Positions 33,399 through 44,692 of a stretch of DNA of 64,000 nucleotides are shown here, piece after piece. The stretch is from Ctena decussata (lineage: Eukaryota; Mollusca; Bivalvia; Lucinida; Lucinidae). The translations under genes and the position numbers were made by a program. The notes below the pieces were generated by a model, which was not told the DNA's origin, made no database searches, and worked only from the letters and a program-made list of their open reading frames with translations. Position 1 is the first letter of the stretch; each line of letters starts with the position of its first letter. The stretch covers positions 23,499,903 through 23,563,902 of the forward strand of contig OZ022506.1 in NCBI GenBank assembly GCA_963989385.1. Reading direction: 5' to 3'.

Positions 33399-33904
33399 AC
33401 TTTTCCCTGTCATTGTTCATCAGAATATATACAGGGCAAAACTTTGAAAACTTTTCAGCTTTCGAAAGTGCCATCAGGCACTACCAGAATGCTGAAAATG
33501 TTCAGTTTTACAAGCGACATTCTAGAACTATAGCCTCCACAGTGTAAGACATTGGTAGAAAATTTCAAATATTATGAGATAATGTTCGCCTGTATCAACG
33601 ACGGAAAGAGACATACATTCAAGGCAACAGGGGCCCAAGAACCTATCTATCTATCTATCTTCTGATAATAGTACAAACTTACATGTTCGCCGTTCGAAAT
33701 TGCTAGAACTCGAACTGTTTCCAGATGACTTGGTCGAATCACGGTGGACACAAGCAAAGTGTTCGGGAACTTTGTCTCAGACAGCTACTGACAACCCAGT
33801 TCAACACGCGAGTACTTCTTCAGTACGGAAATCAAGTTCACAAGCAGACTGTTTCAGGAGAAGTTTCGTATAGCTCAGCACATCTGTTAGCGCGTAACAC
33901 ACAG

Positions 33905-34221
33905 GCTCCAGTTTTGATTTTAAAATAAATCGGTTACAAATATTGCTTGCATCATGGAAGAAAGAACAAAATGTGTTGATAAATGAGATGGAAGAGACTG
34001 ACTTACCTGATACAAAGCCAGTTGACATCACTAAAAAATCTACATCTGAATCAACAGATGTTAGTGCAGCAGAAGAAAAAGATACAGCTACCGGAGAAAC
34101 AAACTTCAACGAGTAGATAGATTCCTAGCCCACTAATGATCCTCAACAGATTGTTCAAGCAAACGACAATACTTCCATTTCAAAAATGGTGTCGGATATG
34201 CAACAAAAAATGTTATCTTAA
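33905..34221 (+). pseudogene. Possible decayed coding exon, unknown protein
   Basis: After an acceptor-like ACACAG, a frame reads SSFDFKINRLQ ... MEETDLPDTKPVDITKK ... SESTDVSAAEEKDT and meets TAG at about 34112. Two TAG codons later the same frame continues coding-like (TNDPQQIVQAND ... SDMQQKMLS) to TAA. The acidic, Ser/Thr-rich composition differs from neighbours. This could be a processed pseudogene or a transposon scrap; the opposite-strand ORF is probably its shadow. Confidence 0.3.
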
Positions 34222-34290
34222 TTTGAACATGAATTCCCTTTAAAGAGATATTTTTGTTTAGATCGAGGGCTTTGTGTTGGCATTAAGTAT

Positions 34291-34430
34291 TACCGGACGA
34301 GTAGCCCACACCGTGTGAATGGCTATTCATCCGGTACCTGACAAATAGCCTCTGATCATCCGGTATCGGACGATTAGTGTCGGAGGCTATTCGTTCGGTA
34401 TCGGACGAATAGCAACTACGTTAATTAAAA
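34291..34430. repeat. CCGGACGAATAGCC palindromic-word cluster
   Basis: Four or five alternating copies of (T)ACCGGACGAATAGC and GGCTATTCGTCCGGTA-like words, for example GGTATCGGACGAATAGC at 34397 and GGCTATTCATCCGGTACC at 34319. Related to 29936-30010. Confidence 0.65.
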
Positions 34431-34611
34431 GAAGAAAATTCCCATTGAAATAACATTAAAAATCGTCTAATTGATGAGGGCAAAGTGTTTGATTAAAAAA
34501 CTTTTAAATTTTTTAGAATGGGGTACAGAACTGATTAGAGTACTATATCGACGCAATGGACCGATACCGTTATCATTCTTATGCTAGTCGAATCACATAG
34601 GGTATGGGCGT

Positions 34612-34878
34612 GTGGCCCGATGGTGCTGTGTATTACCTCCAGTGCCAGGGTTTTTGGTTGGTTGGTTGTTTTTGGTTTAACAGCCCTTTGAGACAGTATT
34701 TCAGTCTATATCGGGCCTTCTCCCAAAGGGAGGAAGAAAGAAGAGAAATAATAGACTAGAGAAAAAATGTCCAAACAGTCCCCACCCGCACCTGCTGCAA
34801 GCACAGTAGGCCCTTGCCCTACTATTATCCAAATCAGATGGACGCCCCGGCACTAGAAGTTGTACCCAGCACCAAGTC
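34612..34878 (-). repeat. SINE family A copy 7 plus a head-to-head fragment
   Basis: The main minus-strand copy runs from the GGTTGGTTGGTTG tail (34655) to the head GACGCCCCGGCACT (34846). Just left, 34612-34650 is a plus-strand head fragment (GGTGCTGTGTATTACC), so two SINEs lie in opposite orientation. Confidence 0.75.
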
Positions 34879-35116
34879 CATGTACAAATATTATGATTTC
34901 ATAGAAAATTACCGGAGCAAAAGTTTGCGCCGATATTTGCGGTTTTTATAGGTAAAATCTTTTTGGAAATATGCGGTCGCTGGTCGTTTATGACAGGGGG
35001 TCGTTTAATTTAGTGTCAAATAATAGTAATATTCGTTGGGAAAATTTTATACTGGACGCTAAATACAGGTGATCGCTTATTTCAGGTGCTCATCTCCTTT
35101 TGACATATTTGATTGT
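34879..35116. other. No gene recognised
   Basis: Plain non-coding sequence between a SINE and the next TIR element. Confidence 0.4.
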
Positions 35117-35818
35117 ATACGGTTCACAAAAAGTAGGGGATATTAAGATATTAAAAATTGTGTAAATTAGAAAACATATCAAATTCATCTGAAACGGCAA
35201 GTGTCAATCAGAAAAATATTCGATTAAACATTTTGCATTACAATATTGATGATATATCCTGTCATGTGATCTGCGTGTAATTCGTTTTAGACAGGGGGTC
35301 GACACCCAATTTTCACACGAATCTGCTACAAAAACAGATCCTTTTGAGATTACAAAATTTACACAAAAACACTCGTTTTGATTCATTTAACAAGCTGAAA
35401 ATTGCTTTTACGCGCTGTTGCATCAAAAGAAAGAGTGCAAGCCATAAACGTGTGAATTTTTCGTTGACTCGATGTACCTGTACGATTTTTGTTTTCTGGT
35501 TTTCTTCCCAAAATGACCGTTTTGAAGAAGAAAAAAAATCTTTTAGCATACAAAACTTAAAAGTGCATTGAAAAGTTAGCCTAGTTGAAAATTTTGAATA
35601 AATTTTTGTTCGAATTTACCACATTTTTGTCCTGACCCCCTGTCTGAAACTAACTGTATGCAGATCACGTGACAGGAAATATCGTACAAACTTTCATGAA
35701 AAGTGTCTTAACGGATGTTTATCTTATCGATACTATGCGTTTCATATGGATATCACATTAGTTGTATATGCTACAATTTTTCAAACCTGAATATCCCCTA
35801 CTTTTTGTGGACCGTATA
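35117..35818. mobile_element. Approx. 0.7-kb MITE with long diverged TIRs
   Basis: Outer ends TATACGGTTCACAAAAAGT and, read inward from the right, TATACGGTCCACAAAAAGT, both continuing AGGGGATATT. Similarity persists about 190 bp inward (CCTGTCATGTGATCTGC against CCTGTCACGTGATCTGC; CAGACAGGGGGTC). TA sits at both outer edges, suggesting a Tc1/mariner-like target. The interior has no transposase. Confidence 0.7.
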
Positions 35819-36419
35819 TTTTCTTTTGAACTATAATCCAGCTCATATTCGATAGGTAGATTTTTTGTTGTTGTTTTTCATTAGTACAGGCCTATGAACA
35901 AATGATAGTTACGTACGTTGGTCATATCGATATATAGTATCAACATATACACAGCCTTCGACAGTCTAAATGTTTATGCTTTCAGAATCAGAACTTTGTT
36001 CTCGGAAGCAGGGCTATATTTTTGGAAGCAGGACTATTTCTTTGAAGCAAATGCGGCTTAAACCATACCTTCAAGCATTTGTTGCAAAACTTTATTATTC
36101 AAAAGTTAGCCACTCTACGAGGTGCTAATGATCGCGAAGGATCATTGCATTACACACGTTTGAGATAATTGCCACTGTCATGCTGTAAAAGCAACCAACC
36201 AACGAGTTTTTTTCTGCCGAAGGCTTACTGACATATTCGTATAGAAGGAAGTACAAAATAAAAAAAGAAAATACACAATAATCCCTTTTTCGAGGGAAAA
36301 TCAGCTTTTTGGGTACCATAAAATAAGCAGTAAACGAAGGTATTTTTCTCGATATCTCTTTATTGGTCGATAAAAAACACACAAAAATGCTATTGAACAA
36401 AAATGCTATAAAACAAGGT
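35819..36419. other. No gene recognised
   Basis: CTTACTGACATATTCGTAT at 36225 recurs as ATTACTGACATATTCGTAT at 37071, bracketing the AATATT-word region, so the two may be parts of one element. Confidence 0.4.
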
Positions 36420-36975
36420 AACTATGAACTGTTGGAATATTCCAACAATTTGAAACATTGAATGCATGTATAATGTTGGCCTAATAAGTGGAATCTAATG
36501 CCAAATCACTTGTACATTTCCAATATTCTGAAGTTTTTTTCTGTGAAATGCTGTAATATTCGAATGATTTTCCTATCAACTTCATCTAAATTAAATAATA
36601 ATACAAAAATTTGTCAAATGAATACAATTTATTCTTCCAAAATTTAATTTACAAATTGTTTAACTAATAGAAACAGAAACTTAGTAATACTCTATTGTCT
36701 CCAGAAATATTTAGCCCATTAAACTGAAGGAATATTCCCATGATTTCAGTATACATGTTTTCTCAAAAGACTGAGTGAGAATGTTTAAAAGTAGAAATAT
36801 TTTGGTTTAAACTTTCCATTCTGATACCTGTCTCACTTCTGGTAAATAGCAGAACATTCCAGTTTAACAAAGCTCCAATCTTAATTCTTTGAATGCCTAT
36901 TTGAGGAGCCAAATCATTCCTAATTTCTATCATTCTAAACTTGCTGGAATATTCCAATGATCTCAAGTTTTCTCT
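36420..36975. repeat. GGAATATTCC palindromic-word mosaic
   Basis: Degenerate copies of TGGAATATTCCAA appear at about 36433, 36518, 36548, 36728, 36850 and 36950, 80-100 bases apart, in otherwise AT-rich sequence. Non-coding. Confidence 0.55.
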
Positions 36976-37550
36976 CCAATCATCTCATATTAACACTGAT
37001 TCCTGTACTTAAATCTAACAATAAGAGGGTTCTAAATCGTCGGAACGAGTTGGGGGTTTTCTGTCGAAGGATTACTGACATATTCGTATTATGCAAGAAA
37101 CAATGACATATTCCTATGACATATATATATGACATTTATTGATATGCTTACCGAAGACACTTAAATATGCAGCAGACCGAGATGTACTTAATGAATTTAT
37201 TTTTTCTATAAAGCCTTTCTCTGACTCACAACGTAGAAGTCGATCTAAATTTTGCACGCATACCTCAACATTTGATGTTGACGCCTTCCTTATTTTAGCC
37301 ATTCCCTTACATCCCGTTCTATATGATTCTAGCGTGAAGAACTGAGGCAAAATGTAGCGTATTTACCTGTGCATTAGTTACAGTTGCTTCCCTGTCAGCA
37401 ATAAAAATTGTGTCTTCCTGTTTGGGCAGTGTTCAGACAAACTGGTTGTCAAAAATCTGTCATGAATTGTTTGGTCTTAAAAAAGCTAAAGGAACTACTG
37501 GTTCGTTCCTGAATAGATACTCTTGTAAACAATTGGTGTTATATAATTTT
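36976..37550. other. No gene recognised
   Basis: Two overlapping opposite-strand ORFs near 37114-37350 lack motifs. Neither is called. Confidence 0.4.
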
Positions 37551-38690
37551 TATCACCCGACCGAAAGGTTCGGGGGATATAGCGATGAGCCTGGCGTCCG
37601 TTCGTCTGTCCGTCCGTCCGTCCGTTCGTCTGTCCGTCCGTCCGTCCATAAACATTTTCTTGTCCGCTCTGTACCTTGAATACCCTTTGAAATATTTTCA
37701 TGATACTTCACAGTTATGTAGAACGATGTGTCGCGTACAAGAATGGTAACTCTAGCTATTTTACTTTTTGAATTATCTCCCCTTTGGTGATTTTTTGGCA
37801 GATTCGTGTCCGCTCTGTAAATACCCTTTGGAATAGTTTCATGATACTTCACAGAAATGTAGAACAGGTCATGACGATGTGTCGCGAACAAGAATGACAA
37901 CTCTTGCTTTCTTACTTTTTGAGTTATTTCCCCTTGATCATTTTGGGTGTGATTTTTTGTCAGATTTGTGTCCGCTCTATACCTTGAATACCCTTTGGAA
38001 TATTTTCATGATACTTCCAGGTCATGACGGTGTGTCGAGAACAAGAATGACAACTCTTGCTTTCTAACTTATTTCAGTTATTTCCCCTTGATCATTTTGG
38101 GTGTGATTTTGTGTCCGCTCTATAACTTGAATACCTTTTGAAATATTTTCATGATACTTCATAGATATGTAGAACAGGTCATGACGGTGTGTCGAGAACA
38201 AGAATGACAACTCCTGCTTTCTTACTTTTTGAGTTATTTCCCCTTAGTGGTTTTAGGTGTGATTTCGTGTCCGCTCTATAACTGAATACCTTTTGGAATA
38301 TTTTCATGATACTTCGCAGATATGTAGAACAGGTCATGATGATGTGTCGCGAACAAAAATGACAACTCTTGCTTTCTTACATTTGGAGTTATTTTCCTTT
38401 GATGATTTTAGGTGTCCGCTCCACAGCTTGACTACCTTTTGAAATATTTTCATGATACTTCACAGATATGCGGAACAGGTCATGACAATTTGTCTCATAC
38501 ATGAATAATAACTCTTGCTTTTATACTTTGTGAGTTATTTCCCTTTGATAGTTTGAGCTGCTGTTTGAGTCTCTGCCCCATATCTGTATAAGCCTGGCCA
38601 GCTCCAGAATTTGAATAAGCGTGTACCTTTTAGAATATTTATGATCATGCTGTGATATCTTATCAGTGTTCCTAACTCTGTCTGACCCCT
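37551..38690 (+). mobile_element. H10: Helentron/HINE-like element, family epsilon
   Basis: The 5-prime hairpin ATCACCCGACCGAAAGG with TTCGGGGGATATAG is followed by a (CCGT)n run at 37598-37646. About six tandem units of roughly 155 bp follow, marked by TGTCCGCTCTATA, TATTTTCATGATACTTCACA and GTCATGACGATGTGTCG words. No 3-prime hairpin was found; it is probably truncated at the poly-C run and SINE C at 38690-38706. Confidence 0.7.
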
Positions 38691-38705
38691 CCCCCCCCCC
38701 CCCTT

Positions 38706-38922
38706 TGGAGGCCCGGTAGCTCATTGGGTTAAGCGCTGGCCTACTGATCTAGCGGTAGCGGGTTCGAGCCCCGCCGGAGGCGGAGTTCTTTCCATCGTAA
38801 ACGGGGCTCCATTGCACACAGCCTTTCATTATCACAATCTCATCGTCCTGATATGACTGAAATACTGTTGAAAAGGACGTAAAATCGCAAGTCATCCATC
38901 CATCCCCCCCCCCCCCCCCCCC
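38706..38922 (+). repeat. SINE family C with tRNA-like head
   Basis: Box A-like GGTAGCTCATTGGG and box B GCGGGTTCGAGCCCC are spaced as in a tRNA, followed by a body with GCACACAGCCTTTCATTATC and ATATGACTGAAATACTGTTG. The tail is AAGTCATCCATCC plus a poly-C run (38904-38922). Not a functional tRNA gene. Confidence 0.75.
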
Positions 38923-39876
38923 AGAAAAAAAATTCCAGATTTGGATTCTTTGTCCAAATTCACTTACTAGAGAGCTCAAAATTAGGTTTGTAGGGCTTGT
39001 ACTTTAGAAGTTGTTCACACATTTTGAAAGTTGAATGTATCGTATGCTATGCATTTGTGTATATGGTGGCTGTTTGAGATATTACCTCTTTTCAGCAGTC
39101 AGGCATACTGTTTTAGTCTGAATATTAGATGATCATGCACCTGTTAAAAGTTAATGTCAATCAGAAGCATAAAAGAACGACAATATATTACTAATATGTG
39201 TTTTGAAGTGCATCCTATATACCAAGGCCCATGGGGGTCTTTGGTCGCGGGATTTGCCATCTCCTCTGATGGCTATTTTTTTCCATTTCAAAAGTGATAT
39301 CTACAGACAGAAAACAGCCTTTCACCTCGTTTGACATGCAAGAGATCATTAAAATCCTGAATAAGTTCTTTTAAACGTAGTGCTAAAAGCAAAGATAGAT
39401 ATACGTGTATTTGCTCACGAAACCATCAAGTTGATTGAAAAATTATAGCATTTTGTAAAGACCAACTTGTGTAAGCCTCGTTTTACGGAGAAGTTGCTGA
39501 TACATATCTTGAACTTGTAAATTTCGTGAAGCACTAACTGCAACTTCGGTACCATCACACTTTTTTTTCTTTTCTTTCTTTTCAAATTATTTGAAACTTT
39601 TTTTTCTCCCACACGGTGTTGAAGGATGGGTTTTTGGGATTGAATTGTGTCAGTTTCCTGCTTCCTTCTGCTTGAGGTTTGACCTATTTTAAGGTCTAGT
39701 TTTATGCGTTCAAGATAAGAAGAACATGATCTGATATTTGTTAAGAATGTCCATGCAAAAACAAAACGCTATAACATGCTTTACATTGTTATAATAATTA
39801 TGTCATTAGAGAATTACCTGCCATGTTGATATGCATACTATAGAGGTAGGGGAATGCCCGACCCCTTTGCTATGTC
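38923..39876. other. AT-rich non-coding DNA
   Basis: No gene or element recognised. Confidence 0.45.
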
Positions 39877-40726
39877 CCAGCCAGCAGAAAATATGGGACC
39901 CATATGGGATCCTATATGGGTATGGAAACACATATGGGACTGAGATAGGATTTGCAACAGGGATCCATGTGGAACCGACATTGGCAAACCCATATGGACG
40001 GGTCACAGATGGGAATCATATGGGTCCCATCCCAGATTTTGCCCATGTTCAGCCCACTTTTGTAGATAGATTTCTTATTTTTGATATTTTTGTGTTGCTG
40101 AATTTTTCAACAGCTTCCACAAGATGTAGAAGATGTCAAATTCGAAGAAATGCACATGTGAAGTATCCCATCATCGGGAATTTATTCGAGTTGATCAGCT
40201 AGTCCATTCTATAGGGATAAACTTATTACAGGAAAATATTATTTCCATTAGGTTTTGAATTTTGATGGCAAATTAGTGAGAGATAAGACGTAAATGACAA
40301 AGAAAAAAGATGCAAAGATGTGAAAGAAGTATTATACTTGATTGAATTTATTTTCAGTTTTGTTATCTAAAGAGTATATTGATTGTAATAAAAAAAAATA
40401 TTATGTTTTTTTTTTTTTCAGGTATAATGTGGGCAAAATGTGGGTTTACCCATATGGGACCAATATGATAATGGTCGGATATAAAATTCCATAAATAATT
40501 ACTTAAACTGTCTTGTAAAGAGAAATAGTATATATGAAAAACAAATATAAACATTCTTCTGTCATCAGGATAAAACGTATATGTGTTAAGAAAATAAAAA
40601 GAACAATACTGGCCCTATGTGGGCCCCACATGGGCTAAAGTTCTATATGGGACCTACATCGGTCCTATTTGGGCATTATGCCAAGGTTCTGCCCATATGG
40701 GGTCCATTTTGCTTTGCTTGCTGGGG
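39877..40726. mobile_element. CCATATGGG-word mosaic element
   Basis: Ends CCCAGCCAGCAGAAAATATG and, inward from the right, CCCCAGCAAGCAAAGCAAAA. Between them lie about fifteen degenerate copies of CCCATATGGG (for example ACCCATATGGGATCC, GGAATCATATGGGTCCC, GCCCATATGGGGTCC), mostly within 200 bp of each end. The centre is plain AT-rich DNA. ORFs across it are artefacts. Confidence 0.65.
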
Positions 40727-40790
40727 TTATTTAGGCAAATGAACATGTTTAAACTAACCGCTATAAACCTTTGAATCTACTGCATAATAA

Positions 40791-42461
40791 ACAAGACATG
40801 TCGCCAGACAGGGTAGCTCGCCTGAACCTCCGCTTGTCCATCTTCAAGTGCTAGTATTCGTTTCTTAGGGATGGGGATGGTGCTGAATAAAATTTCCGAC
40901 ATATCTGTCATCATACCAAGTATAATTCGAATCCATCCAAGGGTTTAGAAGCTATGAGATTTCAAAGACTTTGACATAAACTGTAACAAAATTTCTCTAA
41001 GTTCGTGACCTTGACCTATCGGTCATGTCCAGGGGTGGGGATGTGGTTGAATAAAGTTTCTAAACAATATTAATCATCACAACAAATATAAATCAAAATG
41101 ATCAAAGGGTTTAGAAACTATAAGATCTTAAAAACTTTCTTGTAAACCATTAACATAAAATTGCATTTGATTTAGAAGCTATGACATTATAAGACTAGAG
41201 CAAGTGAGCAGGGGCTCACGTATATCCCCGACCACACAACTCCAATGCAAATGTCATGCATGTACAAAATTCTAAGTCTGTGACCTTGACCTTAGGACAG
41301 CAGCAGCAGCATCCATATGATGTAAACCAGTATGAAATAAACCTAGTTATGTATCATAAGGCTCCACTGAAGTATATTTGAACTATACGCCAAGAACTAC
41401 AGCATATGGCTAAGTCCTAGTTATTGACCCTGCAGCTTAGGTAGTCCATAACGAAAGCAATGATGTAGAGACATCATGAACCAAATATGGAAGAAATCTT
41501 CAATGCAATTACATAGATATGAGCAATCAAAAAGGTTTAAAGCAAAACTTTGACATAATGAAAATGCCTAAGTCCTAATTATTGACCCCTGGCCCCATCC
41601 TGGGACTGACCCAGGGGCTTAGCTAGTTCACATCAAAGGTAATGCTATAGAGACATGATGAACCAAATATGAAAAGAATCTGATGTGTGGTTACAGAGAT
41701 ATGAGCAACCCAAAAAGGTTTAACGCAAAACTTTGACGTAGAGTTAACGAATGGACGGACGAACGAACGAACAAAGGAACAAACAAACGGACGAACGGAC
41801 GGAATGACAAAAACTATATACTCCCTGACATACTTCGTATGTCGGGGGTATGAAAACGTTAACACAAAACTTTAACATGAAATTGCAAAGTCCGTGACCT
41901 TGACCTATAAGTCATGTGCAGGGGTTGGGATGTGGTTGAACAAAATTTCCGACCAATGCCTATCATTATACCAAAGGTAATTTAAATCGATTAAAAAGGT
42001 TGACAAACTATGAGATCTGAAAAATTTTAAGGCAAAACTTAAACATAAAATTTCTAAGTCTGTGACCTTGGCCTATGGGTCAAGGTCACCTACACCTATG
42101 GGTCATGACCAGGGGTGGGGATGGTCTTGAAGACAATTTTAGACCAATATCTGTCATCATACCACATATAATCTAAATCGATAAAAAGGTTTACAAACTA
42201 TGAGATCTTTTAAAACTTTAACATAAAACTTTAACATAAAATTTCTAAGTCCGTGACCTTGACCTATGGGTCATAACCAGGGGTGGGGACGGTCTTGAAG
42301 ATAATTTTGGATCAATATCTATCATCATACCAAATATAATTTAAATTGATGAAAGGGTTTAGAAACTATGAGATCTTAAAAACTTTAACATTTTGCTAAC
42401 GTCGACGCCAACGCCGGGGGTAGTACAATAGTTCTTCCTGAGCTTCGTTCAGGCGAGCTAA
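40791..42461 (-). mobile_element. H11: Helentron/HINE-like element, family delta-prime, carrying H12
   Basis: The minus-strand start AGCTCGCCTGAACGAAGCTC with AGGAAGAACTATTGTAC is followed by CCGGCGTTGGCGTCGACG. Units of about 160 bp contain CCGTGACCTTGACCTATGGG, AGGGGTGGGGATGG and GGGTTTAGAAACTATGAGAT. The left end gives GTTCAGGCGAGCTACC, hairpin TGTCTGGCGACA and TCTTGTTT. Its 5-prime arm is nearly that of H8/H9, but its tandem core differs. Confidence 0.75.
41199..41853 (-). mobile_element. H12: Helentron/HINE-like element nested in H11
   Basis: The minus-strand 5-prime end ACCCCGACATACGAAGTATG closes a hairpin with TCAGGGAGTAT and is followed by a CCGTCCGTTCGTCCG-type run (plus 41749-41805). 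The 3-prime end shows perfect hairpin GTGAGCCCCTGCTCAC followed by TTGCTCT. Host text on both sides belongs to the tandem unit of H11. Confidence 0.7.
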
Positions 42462-42573
42462 AATGTGAAAATTGTCATTAGACAAAAAAAAAAAAACATT
42501 GTCCTATGATATCCCTGGAACGTAAGCCCCTGCTTCTATTGCCAATCCCTATCTTAAATCTGAATTTAGTTTA

Positions 42574-42783
42574 TCACATCTGTGGTTCAGATTTAGGAAA
42601 TTTCTTAATTCCGTCATTAACCCAAAGGTACTGATCGCATCTTCTATCAATTTTCTTTACAAAGCTAGCAGTCTGTATCAATGGCATTACCGGCTTTTGA
42701 TTTACAAGGGATCTTTGTCGAAATCTGGTCTTTCCGAAATTACCAGCTTCACACTTACGCAATGTGTCGATTGCGTATTCCAT
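42574..42783 (-). CDS. Hypothetical ORF, 69 codons
   Basis: The frame MEYAIDTLRKCEAGNFGKTR through YLWVNDGIKKFPKSEP to TGA has more balanced, coding-like composition than neighbouring ORFs. The only upstream extension reaches TGA after eleven codons. No domain recognised; it could be a single exon or a transposon scrap. Confidence 0.3.
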   Translation of the reverse strand: MEYAIDTLRKCEAGNFGKTRFRQRSLVNQKPVMPLIQTASFVKKIDRRCDQYLWVNDGIKKFPKSEPQM

Positions 42784-43130
42784 TGAGAGAGGCTCAACAA
42801 CATTTTTTCAAAATATAACATTCCCGGATTCTTCATCGATACCTCTCCCTTTTTGAGAAACAGATGTTTACAATTTCGGAGAAATTATGTGATAAAGATT
42901 TCGACGATGTGCCTTTTTGTGGCCAATGACATTTTCGTCTATCTGCATTGTAATTCCGTGATATTCTATACTTTGAACCCGTATGAGTTACATCTAAACA
43001 ATTTCTAATCCCGACATTTTTTTATTTTGTTGCAAATTTCCATGTTCTCTCATTTTCAAATTAGCGAGGATTTCATATTTTATTACTCTACGGTATAAGC
43101 GGTACGTGCTTAAACGATTGATTGTATACC
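42784..43130. other. No gene recognised
   Basis: AT-rich non-coding stretch upstream of the repetitive region. Confidence 0.4.
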
Positions 43131-43134
43131 AAAG

Positions 43135-44330
43135 ATGCTGGGTCAACTTCAGTGGACGATACCTAAGACTTCAACCCAGAAGGTTTGGCATGGGTCACCG
43201 AGGAAGACACACTGGTAACTCGCGGCAAGCCTCGTATTTCTAAATAATAGCTTTTGCATGGGTCACCGGGAAATATGCAATAGAAACTGAGGGTAATGCC
43301 TCGGACTTCTAGTTTTACATGGGTCACTGGGGAAGACACAGGGAACTCGGGGCGATAGCTCGAACTTCTGAACTGAGGCTATGGCATTGGACACAGGGAA
43401 GACAGAATGGGAACTCGGGGTGATACCTAGAAACTTCTAAACTGGAGCTTTGATGTGGGCCATCGGTAAAGACATAATTGGAACCCAGGGCGATGTCTCG
43501 GACTTCTACATGTAAACAGGATTCTTGGCTAGGTCACTGTGGAAGACACAATGGGAACTGGAGGCGATAACTCGGACTTCTGAAGAGGAGCACTGGCATG
43601 GGTCACTGGTGAAGGCACAATGGGAACTCGGGACTATGCCTCGGATTTCTGAACTTGAGCATTGGCATGCGTCACCCGGGAAGATACAGTGGGTACTGGG
43701 GAATATGCCTCAGATTTCTGAACATGAGCATTGGCATTGGTCACATGGTGGGAAGACACCGTCAGAACTCTGGCCGATGCCTCGGACTTCTGAACAGGGG
43801 AATTGGCATGGGTCGTCGAGAAAGACACTAGGGTAACTGTGGGCAATGTCTTGGACTTCTGAATTAAACTTGATCATTGGCATGGGTCCCCTGGGAAGAT
43901 AAAATTGGAACTTGGGAATATGCCTCAGACTTTTGAACATGAGCAATGGCATTGGTCACCTGGGAACACACCGTCAGAACTCGGTGGGTTGCCTCGGATT
44001 TCTGAACAGGAGAACTGGCATGGATCGCCGGAAAAAGACACAAGGGTAACTCGTGGCAATGCCTCGGACTTCTGAATAGGAGCCTTGGCATGGGTCGTCG
44101 AGAAAGACGCAGTTGGTTCTCGAGGTGATTCCTCGGATTATTGAACAGAAGCCTTGCCATCGGTCCCCAGAGAAGACACAATAGGAACTTGGGGCGATGC
44201 CTCGGCCTTCCCATTGGGAGATTTGGCTGGGATAACATGAGACGAAGCCAGCCGACGTGCCACTGGAAGTCGTTGATAATAATTGCTATTCTGACTCCGG
44301 CAAACTGCAAAAGATACTTGAAAATCTGAG
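43135..44330 (-). pseudogene. Decayed coding minisatellite: 23-25-residue protein repeat
   Basis: About fifteen 69-75-bp units contain GCATGGGTCAC, GAAGACACAATGGGAACT and GCCTCGGACTTCTGAA. On the minus strand each unit reads like VQKSEAxxxVPTVSSxxTHANA (for example VQKSEAYSPVPTVSS, VQKSEATHRVLTVCS, IQKSEALPRVTLVSF). At least five successive units stay in one frame, interrupted by one TAA at about 44140 and indels elsewhere. Conservation of the reading frame suggests it once encoded a repetitive Ser/Thr/Val-rich protein. No signal peptide or known family is seen. Confidence 0.5.
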
Positions 44331-44335
44331 GGAGT

Positions 44336-44562
44336 TTTGGTTGGTTGGCTGAGCTGGGTTCAACGGCCCTTTGTGACAATGTTTCTGTGTTTGATGAGCC
44401 GTCTCCTAGTGGGAGGGAGAAAGAAACGAGAAATGATAGGCGAGAGTAAAATATCCTAACAACCCCACGCGCACCTACTGTAAGCACAGTAGGCCCTTGC
44501 CCTACTAAATCCAAATAAGTAGGACGCCCTGGCACTAAAAATTACCCAACACCCTCGCCCGA
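44336..44562 (-). repeat. SINE family A copy 8
   Basis: The tail TTTTGGTTGGTTGGC is at the left; GCACCTACTGTAAGCACAGT and head GACGCCCTGGCACT follow. Confidence 0.75.
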
Positions 44563-44574
44563 TCGCAACCAGGC

Positions 44575-44692
44575 GATGTCGGATGGCGCGATGATCTGAT
44601 TTGGATAACAGTAGGGTCTGATTTGGATAACAGTAGGGTAAGGATCTATTGTGCTTGCAGTAGTTGCGGGTGTGTTGTTGGGATGAGGGATA
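44575..44692 (+). repeat. SINE family A copy 9, truncated, with internal duplication
   Basis: TCTGATTTGGATAACAGTAG occurs twice in tandem (44596 and 44618), then GTGCTTGCAGTAGTTGCGGG; the 3-prime part is missing. Confidence 0.65.

Noticed and set aside
37410..37900. ORFs with SVRPSVRSSVRPSV or DGRTDERTDGRT peptides
   Set aside because: They are translations of the CCGT/CGGA microsatellite inside H10.
39831..40202. 123-codon plus-strand ORF over the CCATATGGG region
   Set aside because: The translation simply repeats the palindromic word (PYG/GIH-like residues) and is open on both strands; an artefact of the mosaic.
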